Source: Circinella minor (taxonomy: Eukaryota; Mucoromycota; Mucoromycetes; Mucorales; Lichtheimiaceae). From it: 64,000 nucleotides of DNA. The DNA lies in NCBI GenBank assembly GCA_016758965.1, contig JAEPRB010000078.1:95438-159437 (forward strand), in the 5' to 3' direction. A program made the position numbers and the translations under genes. The notes under the pieces are model-generated. The model was given only the letters and a program-made list of their open reading frames with translations. It did no database searches and was not told where the DNA came from. Below are positions 35,784 to 48,988 of this stretch, in pieces. Numbering within the stretch: position 1 is the stretch's first letter; every line of letters starts with the position of its first letter.

Positions 35784-37751
35784 AGAATGATAATGTTCAA
35801 CAATTATTGTTTATTAACCCCCCCCTTTCCTCCCCATATATAAAATTGTTTTTCCTGTCCTTATATGATAATAGTAAATATTTACCTGAATTTTCTAAAA
35901 TGATACCCACCATCGATGATAAAAGAGCATCAAATTTGACTTCAGAACTCATGACTTGAGATGATTTGAGAATTGATGCCATATCCAACTATCAATTATA
36001 TTAAAAACAATATCGATTTAAGAAATTAGCTTTTTTTTTTTTTTACTCTATATAGGGTACTCGACCCAACTTTACAATTATCATTTACAGACTTACAATA
36101 TCAAGCGTTAATAAAGTATTTTCGGTAGTAACTGGTGGAATCGATTCAAAAGCATAAGGCTCGTTCATTGCTGCCGCAGCCGTTTGTCCATAAGATGATG
36201 TACTCCAAGAGCCTTGTGGACCCAAGAAAGGGAATGGATCTGTTTGAATAGCAGCATCATGGAATTCTATTCTATTGTCATTGTATTTTTCCAAAAGTTC
36301 TACATGTTGGCTACTTAATTGTCGTGCTTTCCCATAGGACCCATGAGTCATATATAAATCAATGGCCTAATAATAATAATTTATTCATGTATGATATAAA
36401 CACTCCAATTCTCTTTTTCACTTTGTTTTTCTTTCATATAATAATTGTTACCTTTTTGATAAAATTATATGCAATATTACGCATACCAATACGTTGATAA
36501 AATGCACCGGTATATTCATTAATAATACAAAGTTCAAGATACCAAGCACCTTCGCGTGCTAAATCCATCGCTTCTTCATAAAGTTGACCTGCATTTTCTA
36601 AATCAGGTGTCTTACCAAGTGATCGTAATTCCGCTTCCACAAGTAACCAGTACATCATATAATTGACCCGACTATTGATTGCCCACTCATAAAGCATTTC
36701 TTGATTTTTTGTTATTCTTTCCATTATTTCTTGTTGTTCGTCTTGATCCAGCTTATTTTCGTCCCGTCGTAATTTATTGATGAGCGCAAGTGAAAAATAA
36801 AACAAAAGTAGTCTTGTATGCTTGTGACATGGATGTAAATACATTGTTTTTACAGATCGATATCCCGTTTCTATCGCAGTGTCAATATAACCATAGAGTA
36901 CCAACGGAATCATCTTGTATGTTTCATACCAATTTAATGATACATCAATATTGGAGCTATCACGTGTACTTTCAGCTATAAAATGTTCACTATTAAATCC
37001 ATCATCACCATCAAATACTTCTGGAGTATTATAAAATGTTTGACCTTGAAGTGCCTTGATTGTTCGAATGATGGAAATGACAAGAATATTGGTTTGTACA
37101 GAAGAAGACCATGCATGAACAGTTTCAAAACATTCTTCGGCTGCCTGTAATGCATCCGAAAGATTAGCGCCAAGAGTTAACATGGATACACTAATATGAA
37201 GTTGAGAAAAGGAAGCATATACTCGATCGCCACAGCTAAGAGAAATATGCATGCCTGTTCGAAACCATTGAAGTGAATCTCGAAAATGATGATTCCATTG
37301 GGATAAAAAATTGGCATAAAGAAAATAACTTCGTCCTTTCTCCAAATTGGTACCATATTTATCTGCTATAGCAACTCCTGCTGCACCAAGTTCCTATATT
37401 ATAAAATAATAATTGATAAAATTCAGAAAAAGAGTAAAGGTAAAAGTAATTCGTAGAGCAACAAAAAAAAAGAACACGTTAATGAATGTATAATGGAACT
37501 CACCTCTCCATATGCATACAGACCAAAACGCATGACTGAAGCCGCACCCATGAATTGAAACGCAACACCAGTACAAGATACAAGTCCTCTATCTAAGCAC
37601 AAATTAACAATCCTACATCCCCAATAATACATTTCACGTTGTTGACCGACCCAATAAGCAACTGTACACCTATTCATTATTATAATAGGGTATCTCTAAT
37701 TAGTAACTAGTATATTTCTTTTTATTTAATAAAAAAAATGTAAAACTCAAA

Positions 37752-37797
<46 letters not shown>

Positions 37798-40700
37798 AAA
37801 ACTTACAGTTCTTCCAAAACCGCAGCTGCCGTTTTAAACATATTATCATCACATGCCTTAACATCACTGGCAACATTTTCTAATCCAATCTTATCCAATT
37901 TGGATTTGGCTTCATAAAATTCACGCTGTAAAGCTTCTTCTGTTGTATTAAATTCAAAATGACCACCCAATAATTCTGCCAAACATTTATGTAAAGCATG
38001 ACTACTTTTATCATACCATTGACGTGATAAATAATATTTAGATTGAATACGATACGCATTACTTCGATCAATAGGATCACGAACAAAGACCAATAAGTCT
38101 TTTAACAAGTTCTCTGTTAAATCATATTCACCAACAATCCAAGCTAGTGCAGATGCATTTGTATATAAACTGACGGTCGTAGAATATTCACCTACACTCC
38201 AATCAAGGTCACGGTCACCAAAATCAATGGCAGCCTTGTAATAGGCAAATGACATGCGATGAGCACCTGCATTTCTACCTTTGTTACCAGCTTGAATCAT
38301 AATTCGACGATACGGTAATCTATCTTCAACGGATAATGTCCTGATTAATTCAGGACATTTCAAAAGATGATCGGCGATCAAGAACGTATCACATTCGTTT
38401 TCTATAATAGCATATTTAATCACAATAAGTTTTCTTTTGTATTCCAAACCCATCATCCATAAATTATAAAGCAAAATAATGTAAAATATTTGACAGACCT
38501 TTCATTAAATGCTGAGCTATCTTGAAATGTATTTTAGATCGTGTTTTTGGATTAGCCAACTCCATCGCTGCTTGTGATATTCGATCATGACACCATTTGA
38601 ATTCATCACTTTGTGTCGGCATAATGTATCCTTCCTGCAAAACAGCTTGTAATCCACTGATAGGATCATTACTAGATCTGGTTGAAGATGAAGCAACACT
38701 TGACGAAGCCGCTGATAATCTTTTGTATTTGCTATGTCGACTTTGATGTTGTTTTCGTAGTGATGACTGATGTGTTGATCTACTGTTACTATCAGTATTT
38801 TCATCTTGTTGAATAATATTTGAAAGCTTGCTAAGTGGGTGTAAGGATCCTGTCATTGCTTTATCTTCATGTTGACAGGGGAAATAATCATTATTAGTAT
38901 TATTATTATTCACTATTTGTGTCGAAGTAGTGGTGGTAGTATTTGTAGAGCTATTATTATCATCAATTCCGGAGGTAAAATCACTAGTAGCACTTTGATC
39001 GTCCTCTATCAATTCTGAAACACCAGTTTTTGGGATATCAGATGTTGCTTTGGATGATGAACCTAAACTCGTCGTATCATCACTCATTATACTACTCGTT
39101 GCACCATCTTCTGGATCCGAATCTAACATTAAACTTTTCACGGTACTCCATGAAAAGGTATCTCCTACAAACGATGCCCATTTTAATAAAAGTTGTCCGT
39201 CCCGCGGTAACTCTCGTAATCGTGCTATCAAAAATGATTGATTCAGTGTATCAGATGGATTCGAAACTGATGTGTCATACATAGTAGCCTGTTGGATTTC
39301 TTGTAAATTATAGTCCCATTCATTCTTTTCCCAATTAAAAAAAATGAACTTTTTCCTTTCCAATGTTCGAAGCAACTGTGATGTATAAAAACAATTTCCA
39401 TTGGTCCGTTTAAAAATGGCTTCTGTCAGTGGGATCACGTTTTCCCTTCCAACATCGCGTGGACGATGAAGCGTATCACAAATAAGGTCTGTCAAGGACT
39501 CAAAGTTGAGTGCATCCACTTTTATAAAATGAATATTGGAAACATTGGTATTGAGGAATTCCGATAATTTTTCAGTGATTTCTTTGTCACGATAGTTGAC
39601 AAATACAAGCATGTTGACCTTGGATGATATCATAGAATTAAGTAACTCGAGCGATGGCTCATCTATAAAAAAAAAATTCAATATTGATGTGAAAACAAAA
39701 AATAATGGCATATATTAATACGCCCCATTTTTTTAAAGTCTCTTTTATCTTTATTAATCTTTTTCTACCCTTTATCTTACCAGCTTGATGAAGATCTTCC
39801 AAAAACTGTAATTGGAAAAGAAAACATTAGTCATTATGATCCATCCTTTTCTTTGTTTTTTGTGTGTGTTGGTAAATATAATTATATAATAAATACGTTA
39901 ATATATAATTACCAGTGTTGTCAAACGCCAATTATTAATGGCTCGAAATACTTCCATAAATAACATATGAAATCTTGACTGTGTTTCCACATTATCCAGA
40001 TGAATTGTTTCTGTTGATGTCTCTTCTTTTTTCAAATGTTTAGAATCTATCAATGGTTTTAATTCAGGTACCAAATCCGCAAGTAATCCAATATTAATGA
40101 ACTGAGTATCCAAAGCTGATTTGAAATAATCATAAAATTGTTTAATTTCTTCTTCTGGCTCAGATAAAATTTGTTGTAATACTTGGGATAAGGATTTTAA
40201 AATACCACTATACGGTAACTTGTTTTTAGAATCAAATTTAATAGCTGCTACGTATCTATTCATTAATTTTTTTTCATAGTTAACTTCATTGTATCTTGAA
40301 AAACCAAACTTAATCTCTCTCTCCCTCCCTATGTAATATCTCTTTTTACCCATGATTACGCGCAGTTGATTGTACAGCACTAAATAAAGTTGACTTGCCT
40401 ATAAATAAAACTGAATGTTAATAAATATTTCTTTTAACAACCCACCTTTCCCTTTTTGAATTTCGTATACTTTTCTTTCTATTTTCGATAAAATTTACAT
40501 TTCCACTCGTCTTTCCCTTTTTTTTAAAAAGTATCATTTTACCTATTCCACCAGCTCCATATACAGCTACCATTGTAGTATTTTGTTTTCCATTTACATT
40601 ATGTACCATCCGGGTATTAGAGCTTGAAATCTCACTTCCATCCACACCACTACAATAACTTGGTGATGTCGTGGATTTAGGTTCTCCATTATCAACACTT

Positions 40701-42739
40701 TCAGGACTCGATGTGTCACTCAATGTATCTATCGTATAAACACCTCTATTTCCTGTCAATATGTCAGCGGATGAATTATTAGTATTGTTACTAATATTCG
40801 TTCCATAATTCGATCGTTCTCGATTTCTTCCAGTTACTGCTTTGTATGTATTCACATGTCGTTCAATAATATAGGTCATTTCTGAAATTAATGCATGACG
40901 TCCATAAATTGTTTTGGGAAGTGTAAATACTGAAGCAATATCATGTTTTGCAAGTGGGAATGATGGGATAGGCTATAGAGAGATTAATGTAAATAAATGT
41001 AAAACTTTATACTTTTTTTTTAACGCTCTTAAATTATATTACCTCAGTTGAATTTTCTGGTGATTCTTTGAGTCTCTTAAGACATTCTTTAAGATCACAA
41101 CGTACACCATGTGCAGAAGAATATCTATCATCAGGAGCCTATAATCAAAGATATATATTTTTTAAAAAAGAACGCGCATTATAATAATCATTTCCCAAGA
41201 ATACGGAAGAAAATAAAGTGACACAAAAAAAAAACAATCCTGCAGGGGAATGACTATAAAAAGTAAATTATAGGAATTCTTACCTTGTTGGTCATTTTTT
41301 CTATAATTCTTGAAAGTATTTCTGGTACATCCAATTGGACATCATGAACTAATGGCACTTTACGACTTAAAATTCCATTTAAAACTTCTAATGGACCACC
41401 TTCAAAAGGCGTTTTACCTGTCAATAAAATATAAAAAATGATTCCCAATGAATAAATATCGGATCGATGATCAGGTGCATAAGTCGTTCGACCTGTCTGT
41501 TCAGGACTCATATATACTAATAAACTTTGTAATGCGTGCATTGACTCCTTATTATTGGCAGTTTTGCGCCAGCCTTCACTTGTAAGAAAACTATAAAATC
41601 ATAATTTAATATGAAACAGGATCATAACAAATACATACATATACGTTATTATTATTATTAACATTTATTCCAATTTTTGCTCCTCAATAGAGTCATATAT
41701 CTTATTTCCTTCATCTTCCCCCCCAACTCCCTTTCCTTTTAATCCCCCTCCCCCTTACCTCTCGTATGATTTTGATCCAGAACCAAAATTCCATAGTTTA
41801 ACTCGAGAATTATCATCACCGTTCCATTGAAATGCAGTAGGTCGTAATTCTCCATGAAGTCCACCATGTCGATGAACAAATTCTAAACAATCCGCACTTT
41901 TAATAGCAAAACGTAGAAAAGTACTAAGATCATAGAAATGAGGTGGGGGTATTAAATGTTGAGATTTATTTTTATATTCTACTGCTGATGATGATAATGG
42001 AACCGGTGAGTGTTGATCACCATATAAATGATGACGATGGTAGGGTGAAGTATTATTAAAATGTTGATATTGTATCCATGTACGCAAATTGTTATTTGAT
42101 GTACTGCTAGTACTACTTGTACTTTCATTTGATGATCCTTTTTCACTATTGCTGCCAGTTGTTGTTGTTACATAAGGTATTAAATTTTGATCTGAAGGTT
42201 CATCTGATAATCGTCGGCGATAATTATTATTGCTTCGTCCTTCATCTGCATAAATTGCAACGGTAAGACCGCTGGGTAAATTCATATATTCAAGTGGTCG
42301 TACTATATTGAAAAAAAAATTATTAATGCTTCAACAATAAATTTAACCCCACTTCCCACTCCCAGAAACAGCTCCTATATATATTTATTTACCAAGGTAT
42401 AAAGGTCCATCAGAAAATTGGTATAATCGTTTCATGATATAAAATTCTCGTTCTAATCGAAGTGAACTCGTACATGATACTTTAGCAATAACTGGGATTT
42501 TGTTTGATATTCTATAATAATAATTTTTTTTTATGTTAACTTTTTATCTAAGAAATAAATAAAAAACTTTTAACTTCTTACTTGTAGCCATAAATGACAT
42601 CTACATTTTCTCCTCCATGAGCTAATGTTTGAGTGGGTAAAGATTTAAAATGATATCCAGAGATGACTAATGGACCCGTTAACACACTTCCTGGACTAGG
42701 TGGATCAGTTTGAGAAGCACTTGATTCACAATTGGACAT
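32813..42739 (-). CDS. giant group X hybrid histidine kinase (kinase-like + AAA + GAF + HisKA + HATPase + receiver)
   Basis: Twenty-three exons with matching phases give 2513 residues. Exons: 42739..42582, 42511..42393, 42302..41759, 41590..41284, 41138..41043, 40972..40543, 40398..40350, 40255..39913, 39805..39781, 39662..38499, 38401..37807, 37669..37504, 37393..36452, 36366..36097, 35988..35886, 35740..35311, 35202..35038, 34929..34663, 34558..34349, 34259..33481, 33369..33215, 33123..32984, 32897..32813. Domain order: a Ser/Thr-kinase-like N-terminus, with HRD replaced by H242-G-E, DFG by N264-F-G, and YMSPEQTGR intact. Then a P-loop ATPase ([11 protein letters not shown] near 543-553, LEDLHQAD near 684-691), a long helical region and GAF from about 1737. 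HisKA has [12 protein letters not shown] (His about 1949). The HATPase carries [19 protein letters not shown] and [10 protein letters not shown], and the receiver AEDNP...FFDHHMPK (Asp about 2434), ALTADV and YLTKPM. Group X enzymes such as S. pombe Mak2/Mak3 sense oxidative stress through a phosphorelay. Confidence 0.93.
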
Positions 42740-44879
42740 TAAATATAAATAGTCTTTTTTTTTTCTTTCTTTCCCCAACAGGATTGACAGGTAACAAACA
42801 CAAAAAATAAAAAGTAATACCAATAAAAGGAAGGAATTTTTTTTTTGTGCTCTCTATTCCTTTTTGCATATTAAACTTTTAAGACTAACTTTATTTGGAA
42901 ATTAGATGGGGTTTCACAATAGTTTTCTGTTACCTTAAAGTTTATATGTCTCCCCCCCTCCCCTTATTGTGTTTTTTTTTTGATAGTGATTGTTGTTCCT
43001 TAACCTAAAAAAAATACAAGAGATTCTTAAATACATAAATAAACTATATTTTATTTATAATGAATGAAGCTATATTACTATTTGACTTTAATTTAAATAA
43101 AGAATAAAAATATACTATTTAAAAAAAAAGGTGATCGGGGAGAAAATGGAAAGAACGCCGCCGATTTAAGTGATTGTTTACTTTACTGATGAAGAAGAGA
43201 GACTTTGAAAAAAAAAAACCGTGGTGACACCGCATTTAATAATAGGAGTTATATATAAATAACTGTTATGATTCTTCATTGAGAATATATTTCCAAAAAG
43301 TAAATGGGAGCATATATACAATTAGAGTCTAGAGAACTTTTAAGATTCGTGAACTTCTGAAATCGATTTCCATATTTATTGTTTATATATGGGTGTGATT
43401 GTGTCCCTCTACCATTTCCATAAGATATCTTAATCACCCATGTTTATTTTAACAAAAAATTACACACCCATATTTTTTTTGTTTCTTTATGATCGAAAAT
43501 GAAACGTCACTCTTTTTATCTATCATATACGTATATGTAGCAAAAAATAAGAGTATCATAATGTGAGTACAGTTAAAATAAGTGAATTACGTATCAAAAA
43601 AGAAACTCCTAAAGATTAAATTAACCTTTTTTTTCTTCTAAAATGGGAGAGTCTACAGCCTCAATAGGTTATCCCGCCCCCCTATTGTTTTTATTTTCAC
43701 ATAATTAAACAAAACATGATGCATTATTGGGCGTGCAGATCATCTATTCACAACAATAACCAATAATGGCTTTACTTTTTTTTTTCTACTTGATTATTTT
43801 TCAAAGAAAAAATAGGAGAGGTATTATTATATACGTATTCATAATAGTTTATAATGTGATCATCTTTATATACTTTTTACATATTACATACTATAATGTC
43901 TCCTAGTAGCCAGTTTATTGATATAAGAAAGCATCCTAGTTGCCATGATACTACGTACATAAATAATTATATAATTAATGCTCATATTATACATAAATCG
44001 ATCTATAATAATTTTAACTTTTACATAGTGATTGTAAGATTTTATTGATAAAAATTTATTATAGAGTTCATGGAACTAGCTGTGAATATATAGGGAGTTG
44101 AGAAAAGATTATTGTTATTATTGCTTATATTTCTTCAGTAATAAAACTTCGTTTGATAATTTCAACTTGATATTTACTACGTAGCATTTTTTTTTTAAAA
44201 CGCAAAGATATTATACGTAGACACTTTTTAGTACTCGGAACAAGATACATTTGTAGTTGTAAAATGGTGGTAATCTGTAAACAAGCCTTGCTTGTTGAAC
44301 TACATCATCGAGATCCTTTTTTTTTTATTATACTGATCTTTCCAACATTGATAGTAAGATAAATGTCATAATTGTATTTATCGGACGGTTGGTCGTTTAA
44401 TTTAGCAAGTGATTAAGAATATCATGATGAAACACATGGTTCTGAACATTACAAGAAAAAGCAAAAGCAAGTAGACCATCCACATCAATATAGATGACGT
44501 ATCATACAGTAACTTTACATATCGTTCAATGATCATGCATGCATAAAATTCAAACAAACTGGTCTATACAATTTCTAGTAATAAAATTGACATGAACCAA
44601 AACGTTTATCCCATATATTGCTATTCTATATACACTATTCCACTTTTTATTGCTTACATTGATTTTTTTTTATTCTTCTCTTTTAAAATATTGTAACGGA
44701 GTAGAACGTGTCAGAAGAATCACATATTCTTTTTGTATTACATAAACCACCAATTGTAATGAATAGATAAGAAAATAATAATTATATAGGGTAATAATAA
44801 ACAAAATGTATATAAAGGTACGAGAAGAGAAGTTTTTGATATAGGAGGAGAGAGAGGGGAGGAGGGGTTTAGATAGGGA
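42740..44879. other. intergenic, upstream of the histidine kinase gene
   Basis: About 2.1 kb of AT-rich DNA with no gene recognised. T-rich tracts sit near the kinase start and many TACGTA-type words lie in 43.5-44.3 kb. It may hold eroded mobile-element DNA, but no ends were found. Confidence 0.45.
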
Positions 44880-47180
44880 TTAAAAGCGAATTCCAAAATT
44901 AGGTCTTTCTTTTGTTGTAGGAGAAGTAGGTCCATTTTCATGTAATGCAGTAATACTTCCTTTTCGAAATTTACTAAAACCATTATTATTATTTGTAAAA
45001 GAATGTCCAGTATTTGATAACATAGTACCCGATTTCGACATTCTTGGCATGGGTGGATTATTGTTCATTGAGGATGCTTTCAAATCATACGTTGTACTAC
45101 TTGATTTACTTGTTGCCAATTTTCGTAACGTAGGAGAGGGTCCACCATTACTACCAGTTCCATTATTAAGTGGATCATCTGAAGAATCTTGACTTGGTAT
45201 ACGTTGAAAATTATTTCCAGTATATTCATTTTGTTCATATGAAGGTCGTCTATTCTCACCATCCATCATCCCATCTTGATAATATTGTTGTTGCTGTTGT
45301 TGTTGCATCATTTGTTGTTGTTGTTGAAGCATTTTTTTCGCATTAATCATGACTCTTAATGCTCGAATTTGTAATGCTGTCCGACAAGTGAGTGCAGCTG
45401 TTTCATATACCATACTAGCGGTCGATATAGTCAATATTTGATGTAATGCATGAGTGGCTAATTGACTTAATCTTGGCATGGAATACATATCAGCTAAAAC
45501 TAATAATCTTGATAATATATAAGGTTGATGTTGTTGTGCTGTCATTAAATGATCCGTATAAATATATTGTAAAAAGGCCAATGCGACTGGATAATTTTCA
45601 GGAAATGACAATACTTTGTAATAAGAGTCCCCGTTATTATTATTATTATTTTTGTCGATACTATTGTTACTATTACTTTTTCCAATTCCAATTCCATCTC
45701 TGCTACTATTACTACTACTATTGTTGTTCGTCGTCGTCGTCGTCTTTATTAAATTTGAAAAATAGGGCCATCGTTGTGATAATATAGAAGAATTCGCCGG
45801 AATAGACTTTTTGTCAAATGTTACCAATTCAATATCAGACATACTTGGTTCATTTAACATACTTAATCCTAATTCTTGAGCAATAGGAGCACATGTTGAA
45901 GGTGGATGTAGATAAATACCAAATGCTTCCATATCTACAATGGCAATATGATCAAAATTCACTTGACGTCGATTATAATCGTCTAATAAATCTCGATCTC
46001 GATGTCCCAATACATAAAATTTATTACTGCTGTTATTATTATTTTCTCCTTCTCCTCCTACTTCGTTATCACTTGCTAAAACACCACGATTCCATGATCC
46101 ACTTGCAAAAGTAGCTCCTATGTCAATACGCATCCATACTAAATTCGCTAAATTCAATGCCCAGATATGAAAAGATCGATGGGTGGGTGTTAAATAAGTG
46201 CCTGTTAATATCATATGATGACCTAATAAATGACCCATAGGAAATCGTAATCCAGGTGGTAACGATGCACCTGACATTTCAGCTGAATGATCTCGAAATT
46301 GTTGTTGAGGGGGTTGTCGTAATGGATAAAATGTTTGTAAATCACGTGCAACATCCGCAAAATTATAATTAGAATAAACACATATTGGGATATCTTGTTC
46401 TGTTGTTGTTGCCATTGTTGTACTACTTGTCGTCGTCGTATTATTATTATTATTATTATTGATTCCTGCTGAAGATGATGATGATGATGATGCTAATGAA
46501 GAAGAAGTGGATGCTGTACTAGGTGGTGCAAAAGGTGAATTATTATTTTTAAATGATGGATCATTTAATTTAGGACTACATGCCACAGAACGATAAGCAC
46601 CATATTGTCCATCCAATGGACATCCTTGAACCCAAACAAATGTTTTCAAATCCAATACATTCATTTCTTTGATATATTGATTGGCCATATCTTGTCCTCC
46701 CATCACAACTAATTTATCTTGTGCTGTATTAATAACTCCCAAATGTGCATAACGTGGCTGTGGACTATATTTACTAAGTCCAATTTCTGGGTAAGTCCAT
46801 GTCATTGTTTGTAAGTTTAGTAAACAAATGTCGTCCAAAGCGCATAATTCTTGTTGTTCTTGTTGAGAATTATTACTATGGCTCATACCACCAAATACAA
46901 CCATATGATTTTTATATGTATTGGCTGAATGGAAATAACGCGGCTGTGGTGGAGGTGTACAATCAGGGGATGCAACATGGCGTTTCCATACAAATGTCGT
47001 CAAGTTTAATATGTAAAGGTGATTGGTCATTTGACGTGAAGAAACTAATCGTCCTCCAAAAACATACATTGCATTACCAACAACAATAGTGGAAGCACCC
47101 ACTAATGGAGGTGGAATGTCACCAGACGTTGGATTTGTTTCAGTCGTTAAGTCGGCAATAGATTGTACCCCAGAACTCAT
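44880..47180 (-). CDS. kelch-repeat and BTB-domain protein (Mds3/Pmd1-like)
   Basis: Intronless, 766 residues; the start at 47180 (MSSGVQSIADLTTET) is preferred to an in-frame ATG farther upstream whose extension is low-complexity. Kelch blades fill the first ~420 residues: STIVVGNAMYVFGGRL, PPPQPRYFHSANTYKNHMVV, FGGMSHSN, QPRYAHLGVINTAQDKLVVM and GGQDMANQYIKEMNVLDL, with the GG, Y and W spacing of the repeat. A BTB domain follows (SDIELVTFDKKSIPANSSIL, then FPENYPVALAFLQYIYTDHL). The C-terminus is Gln-, Ser- and Asn-rich. The opening IADLTTETNPTSGDIPPPLV resembles fungal proteins annotated as Mds3/Pmd1-type negative regulators of sporulation; this link is from memory. The BTB may recruit cullin-3 or dimerise. 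Confidence 0.85.
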   Translation of the reverse strand: MSSGVQSIADLTTETNPTSGDIPPPLVGASTIVVGNAMYVFGGRLVSSRQMTNHLYILNLTTFVWKRHVASPDCTPPPQPRYFHSANTYKNHMVVFGGMSHSNNSQQEQQELCALDDICLLNLQTMTWTYPEIGLSKYSPQPRYAHLGVINTAQDKLVVMGGQDMANQYIKEMNVLDLKTFVWVQGCPLDGQYGAYRSVACSPKLNDPSFKNNNSPFAPPSTASTSSSLASSSSSSSAGINNNNNNNTTTTSSTTMATTTEQDIPICVYSNYNFADVARDLQTFYPLRQPPQQQFRDHSAEMSGASLPPGLRFPMGHLLGHHMILTGTYLTPTHRSFHIWALNLANLVWMRIDIGATFASGSWNRGVLASDNEVGGEGENNNNSSNKFYVLGHRDRDLLDDYNRRQVNFDHIAIVDMEAFGIYLHPPSTCAPIAQELGLSMLNEPSMSDIELVTFDKKSIPANSSILSQRWPYFSNLIKTTTTTNNNSSSNSSRDGIGIGKSNSNNSIDKNNNNNNGDSYYKVLSFPENYPVALAFLQYIYTDHLMTAQQHQPYILSRLLVLADMYSMPRLSQLATHALHQILTISTASMVYETAALTCRTALQIRALRVMINAKKMLQQQQQMMQQQQQQQYYQDGMMDGENRRPSYEQNEYTGNNFQRIPSQDSSDDPLNNGTGSNGGPSPTLRKLATSKSSSTTYDLKASSMNNNPPMPRMSKSGTMLSNTGHSFTNNNNGFSKFRKGSITALHENGPTSPTTKERPNFGIRF

Positions 47181-47912
47181 CACGTATAAAAAAAATTTGT
47201 ATGTGAAAAGATAAAAAAAAAAACGTCTGTTTTCTTGTTTGTTTGTTTTGTTGTAGTGGTTATTATAAATAGTTACAAAAGAGAGAAACAAGAAAAAAAA
47301 GAAGAAGGGGGGGGATGGGAGAGTAAACGAAAGAGAAAAGAGAGGAAGGGAGAGTGATGAAAAACAATGAAAATATATAACCCTTTTGTTATTATTATAG
47401 TTACTTAGTTATATAAGGGCTTGTGTACGAGAAAGAGAAAGAGAGAACAGAGAGAAAGAAGAAAAGGAGTGCAAAGATAATTATTTGGATTACACAAGGT
47501 CTAGAAAAGGAGAGAGAAGAAGAATAGACCTAGAACATTTAAGTTTGTTGTTTATATACATAAATGCTATTATAAACCAGAGTGTTGTTATTAGATTGTT
47601 GTTATTTTTTTTTTTTATAAAGAAACTTTGTGTTTAATTAGTTTGCTTATGTGTGTATCACAATTTTTAACATTTGAACTATTGTTAAACTCCCCCGTAA
47701 AAAATGTTCCACCAACTAACTATTTTGTCAATAAAAAAAATATATTGAATGGACGAATGGATCCCTTATTCCATATAGTTAAGCTTTTCCCTCCGCCTTC
47801 AGAAATAATCAGTCGTAATTGTTACACCTTATTTTTTGAACAGGTTCCCTCTTTTTTTTTTTCTCTTCTTCCAGTAAATTACATTAAACTTTTTCTTAAA
47901 CTAAAATATTCA
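47181..47912. promoter_or_regulatory. divergent promoter region between kelch/BTB gene and hydrolase gene
   Basis: A 732-bp intergenic space shared by two head-to-head genes, purine-rich (GAGA runs) toward the kelch side and T-rich toward the hydrolase. Individual promoter elements cannot be named with confidence. Confidence 0.45.
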
Positions 47913-48820
47913 ATGTCGAATAATATACAAATTACTCATCATTATTATACAAATGAGAAAGCACAATTTAAAGAACTTGACTTATATATTCCTTTAAATA
48001 ATAACACTATTTCGAAAAGTCCTTTATTAGTATTTATTCATGGTGGTGCTTGGCGTTCAGAAGATAAAGCAGACCATGTTCCACTTGCACAACAACTTGT
48101 TGCGCATGGTTTTCCCGTGGCTTTAATTAATTATAGGTAAAATAAAAAAAAATCATGATTTATCCTATTCCTTATACAAATGCGACTAAAAAAATATGTA
48201 AAATTAGACTTAGTCTATACGAGGAAGATAATAAAGATAAAAAATTACCTCCTAAAGTTCAACATCCAATGCATATTCAAGATGCTAAAGAAGCTATTGA
48301 CTTTTTAATTCAATATGGAGAAAAAGAAGCATGTTTTAATGCATCCAAAATTTATTTAATCGGTCATTCTGCAGGTGCTCATATTGCTATGATGCTTACA
48401 TTGGACCCTGAGTACAATTGTTGTGAAACAAATCAAAAAGTATTAGGTGTTATTGGTGCTCAAGGCATTTATGATATTGATTTATTATCACAAGATTATC
48501 CTGATTATGATTTCGTTCCACAAGCATTTGGTCCAGATCGATCTAAATATTCAATCGCTTCTCCTGTTACCAAGAAACCAATGACAAAAAAAATACCTGC
48601 TATGTTACTTGTTCATAGTTTAGATGATACTTTGATAAATGTTGGACAAGCCAATGCCATGGTAAATCATTTAAAAGATATTGCGAATGAAAAAAATGAT
48701 ATCAAGAATAATATAATTATTGAATTGGATAAAACAAGTGTAAAAGGAGATCATTATGAAATGCTTTATTCAAAAGAATTTGTTGATACCATTATTCATT
48801 TTGTTCAAAAAACACAATAA
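47913..48820 (+). CDS. alpha/beta hydrolase, kynurenine-formamidase-like
   Basis: Two exons (47913..48136 and 48208..48820) give 278 residues; an in-frame upstream extension was rejected because it is low-complexity. The oxyanion motif LLVFIHGGAWRSEDK has HGG at 43-45. The nucleophile elbow IGHSAGAHIA has Ser129. The acid is probably in HSLDDTL and the base in GDHYEML near the C-terminus, so the catalytic triad looks complete. The NYRLS segment after the first strand and the HGG-type oxyanion hole fit the esterase/lipase and arylformamidase (Bna7) group. A kynurenine-pathway role is possible, but substrate assignment from sequence alone is weak. No signal peptide, so it is probably cytosolic. 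Confidence 0.85.
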
Positions 48821-48988
48821 TAAAAAAACATATTGCCATAGGAACAAATTTACATTTAGCATAGTAACCCAGAAAAAGAGTTAAAAAACAAAAGGTCGAA
48901 ATCGGCTCTCCGACCAAAATCATTTCCTTTAACTTCACCCAACCTCTTTTTTTTTAATCTTTTTTTTTTTTTGAATTATTATAACATC

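Noticed and set aside
44740..44985. small ORF overlapping the 3' end of the kelch/BTB gene
   Set aside because: It is an out-of-frame shadow of the kelch gene's coding and 3' sequence with no independent signal.
47628..47912. longer N-terminus for the alpha/beta hydrolase starting at 47628
   Set aside because: The extension is hydrophobic low-complexity sequence, and the ATG at 47913 gives the usual family start right before the first beta strand.
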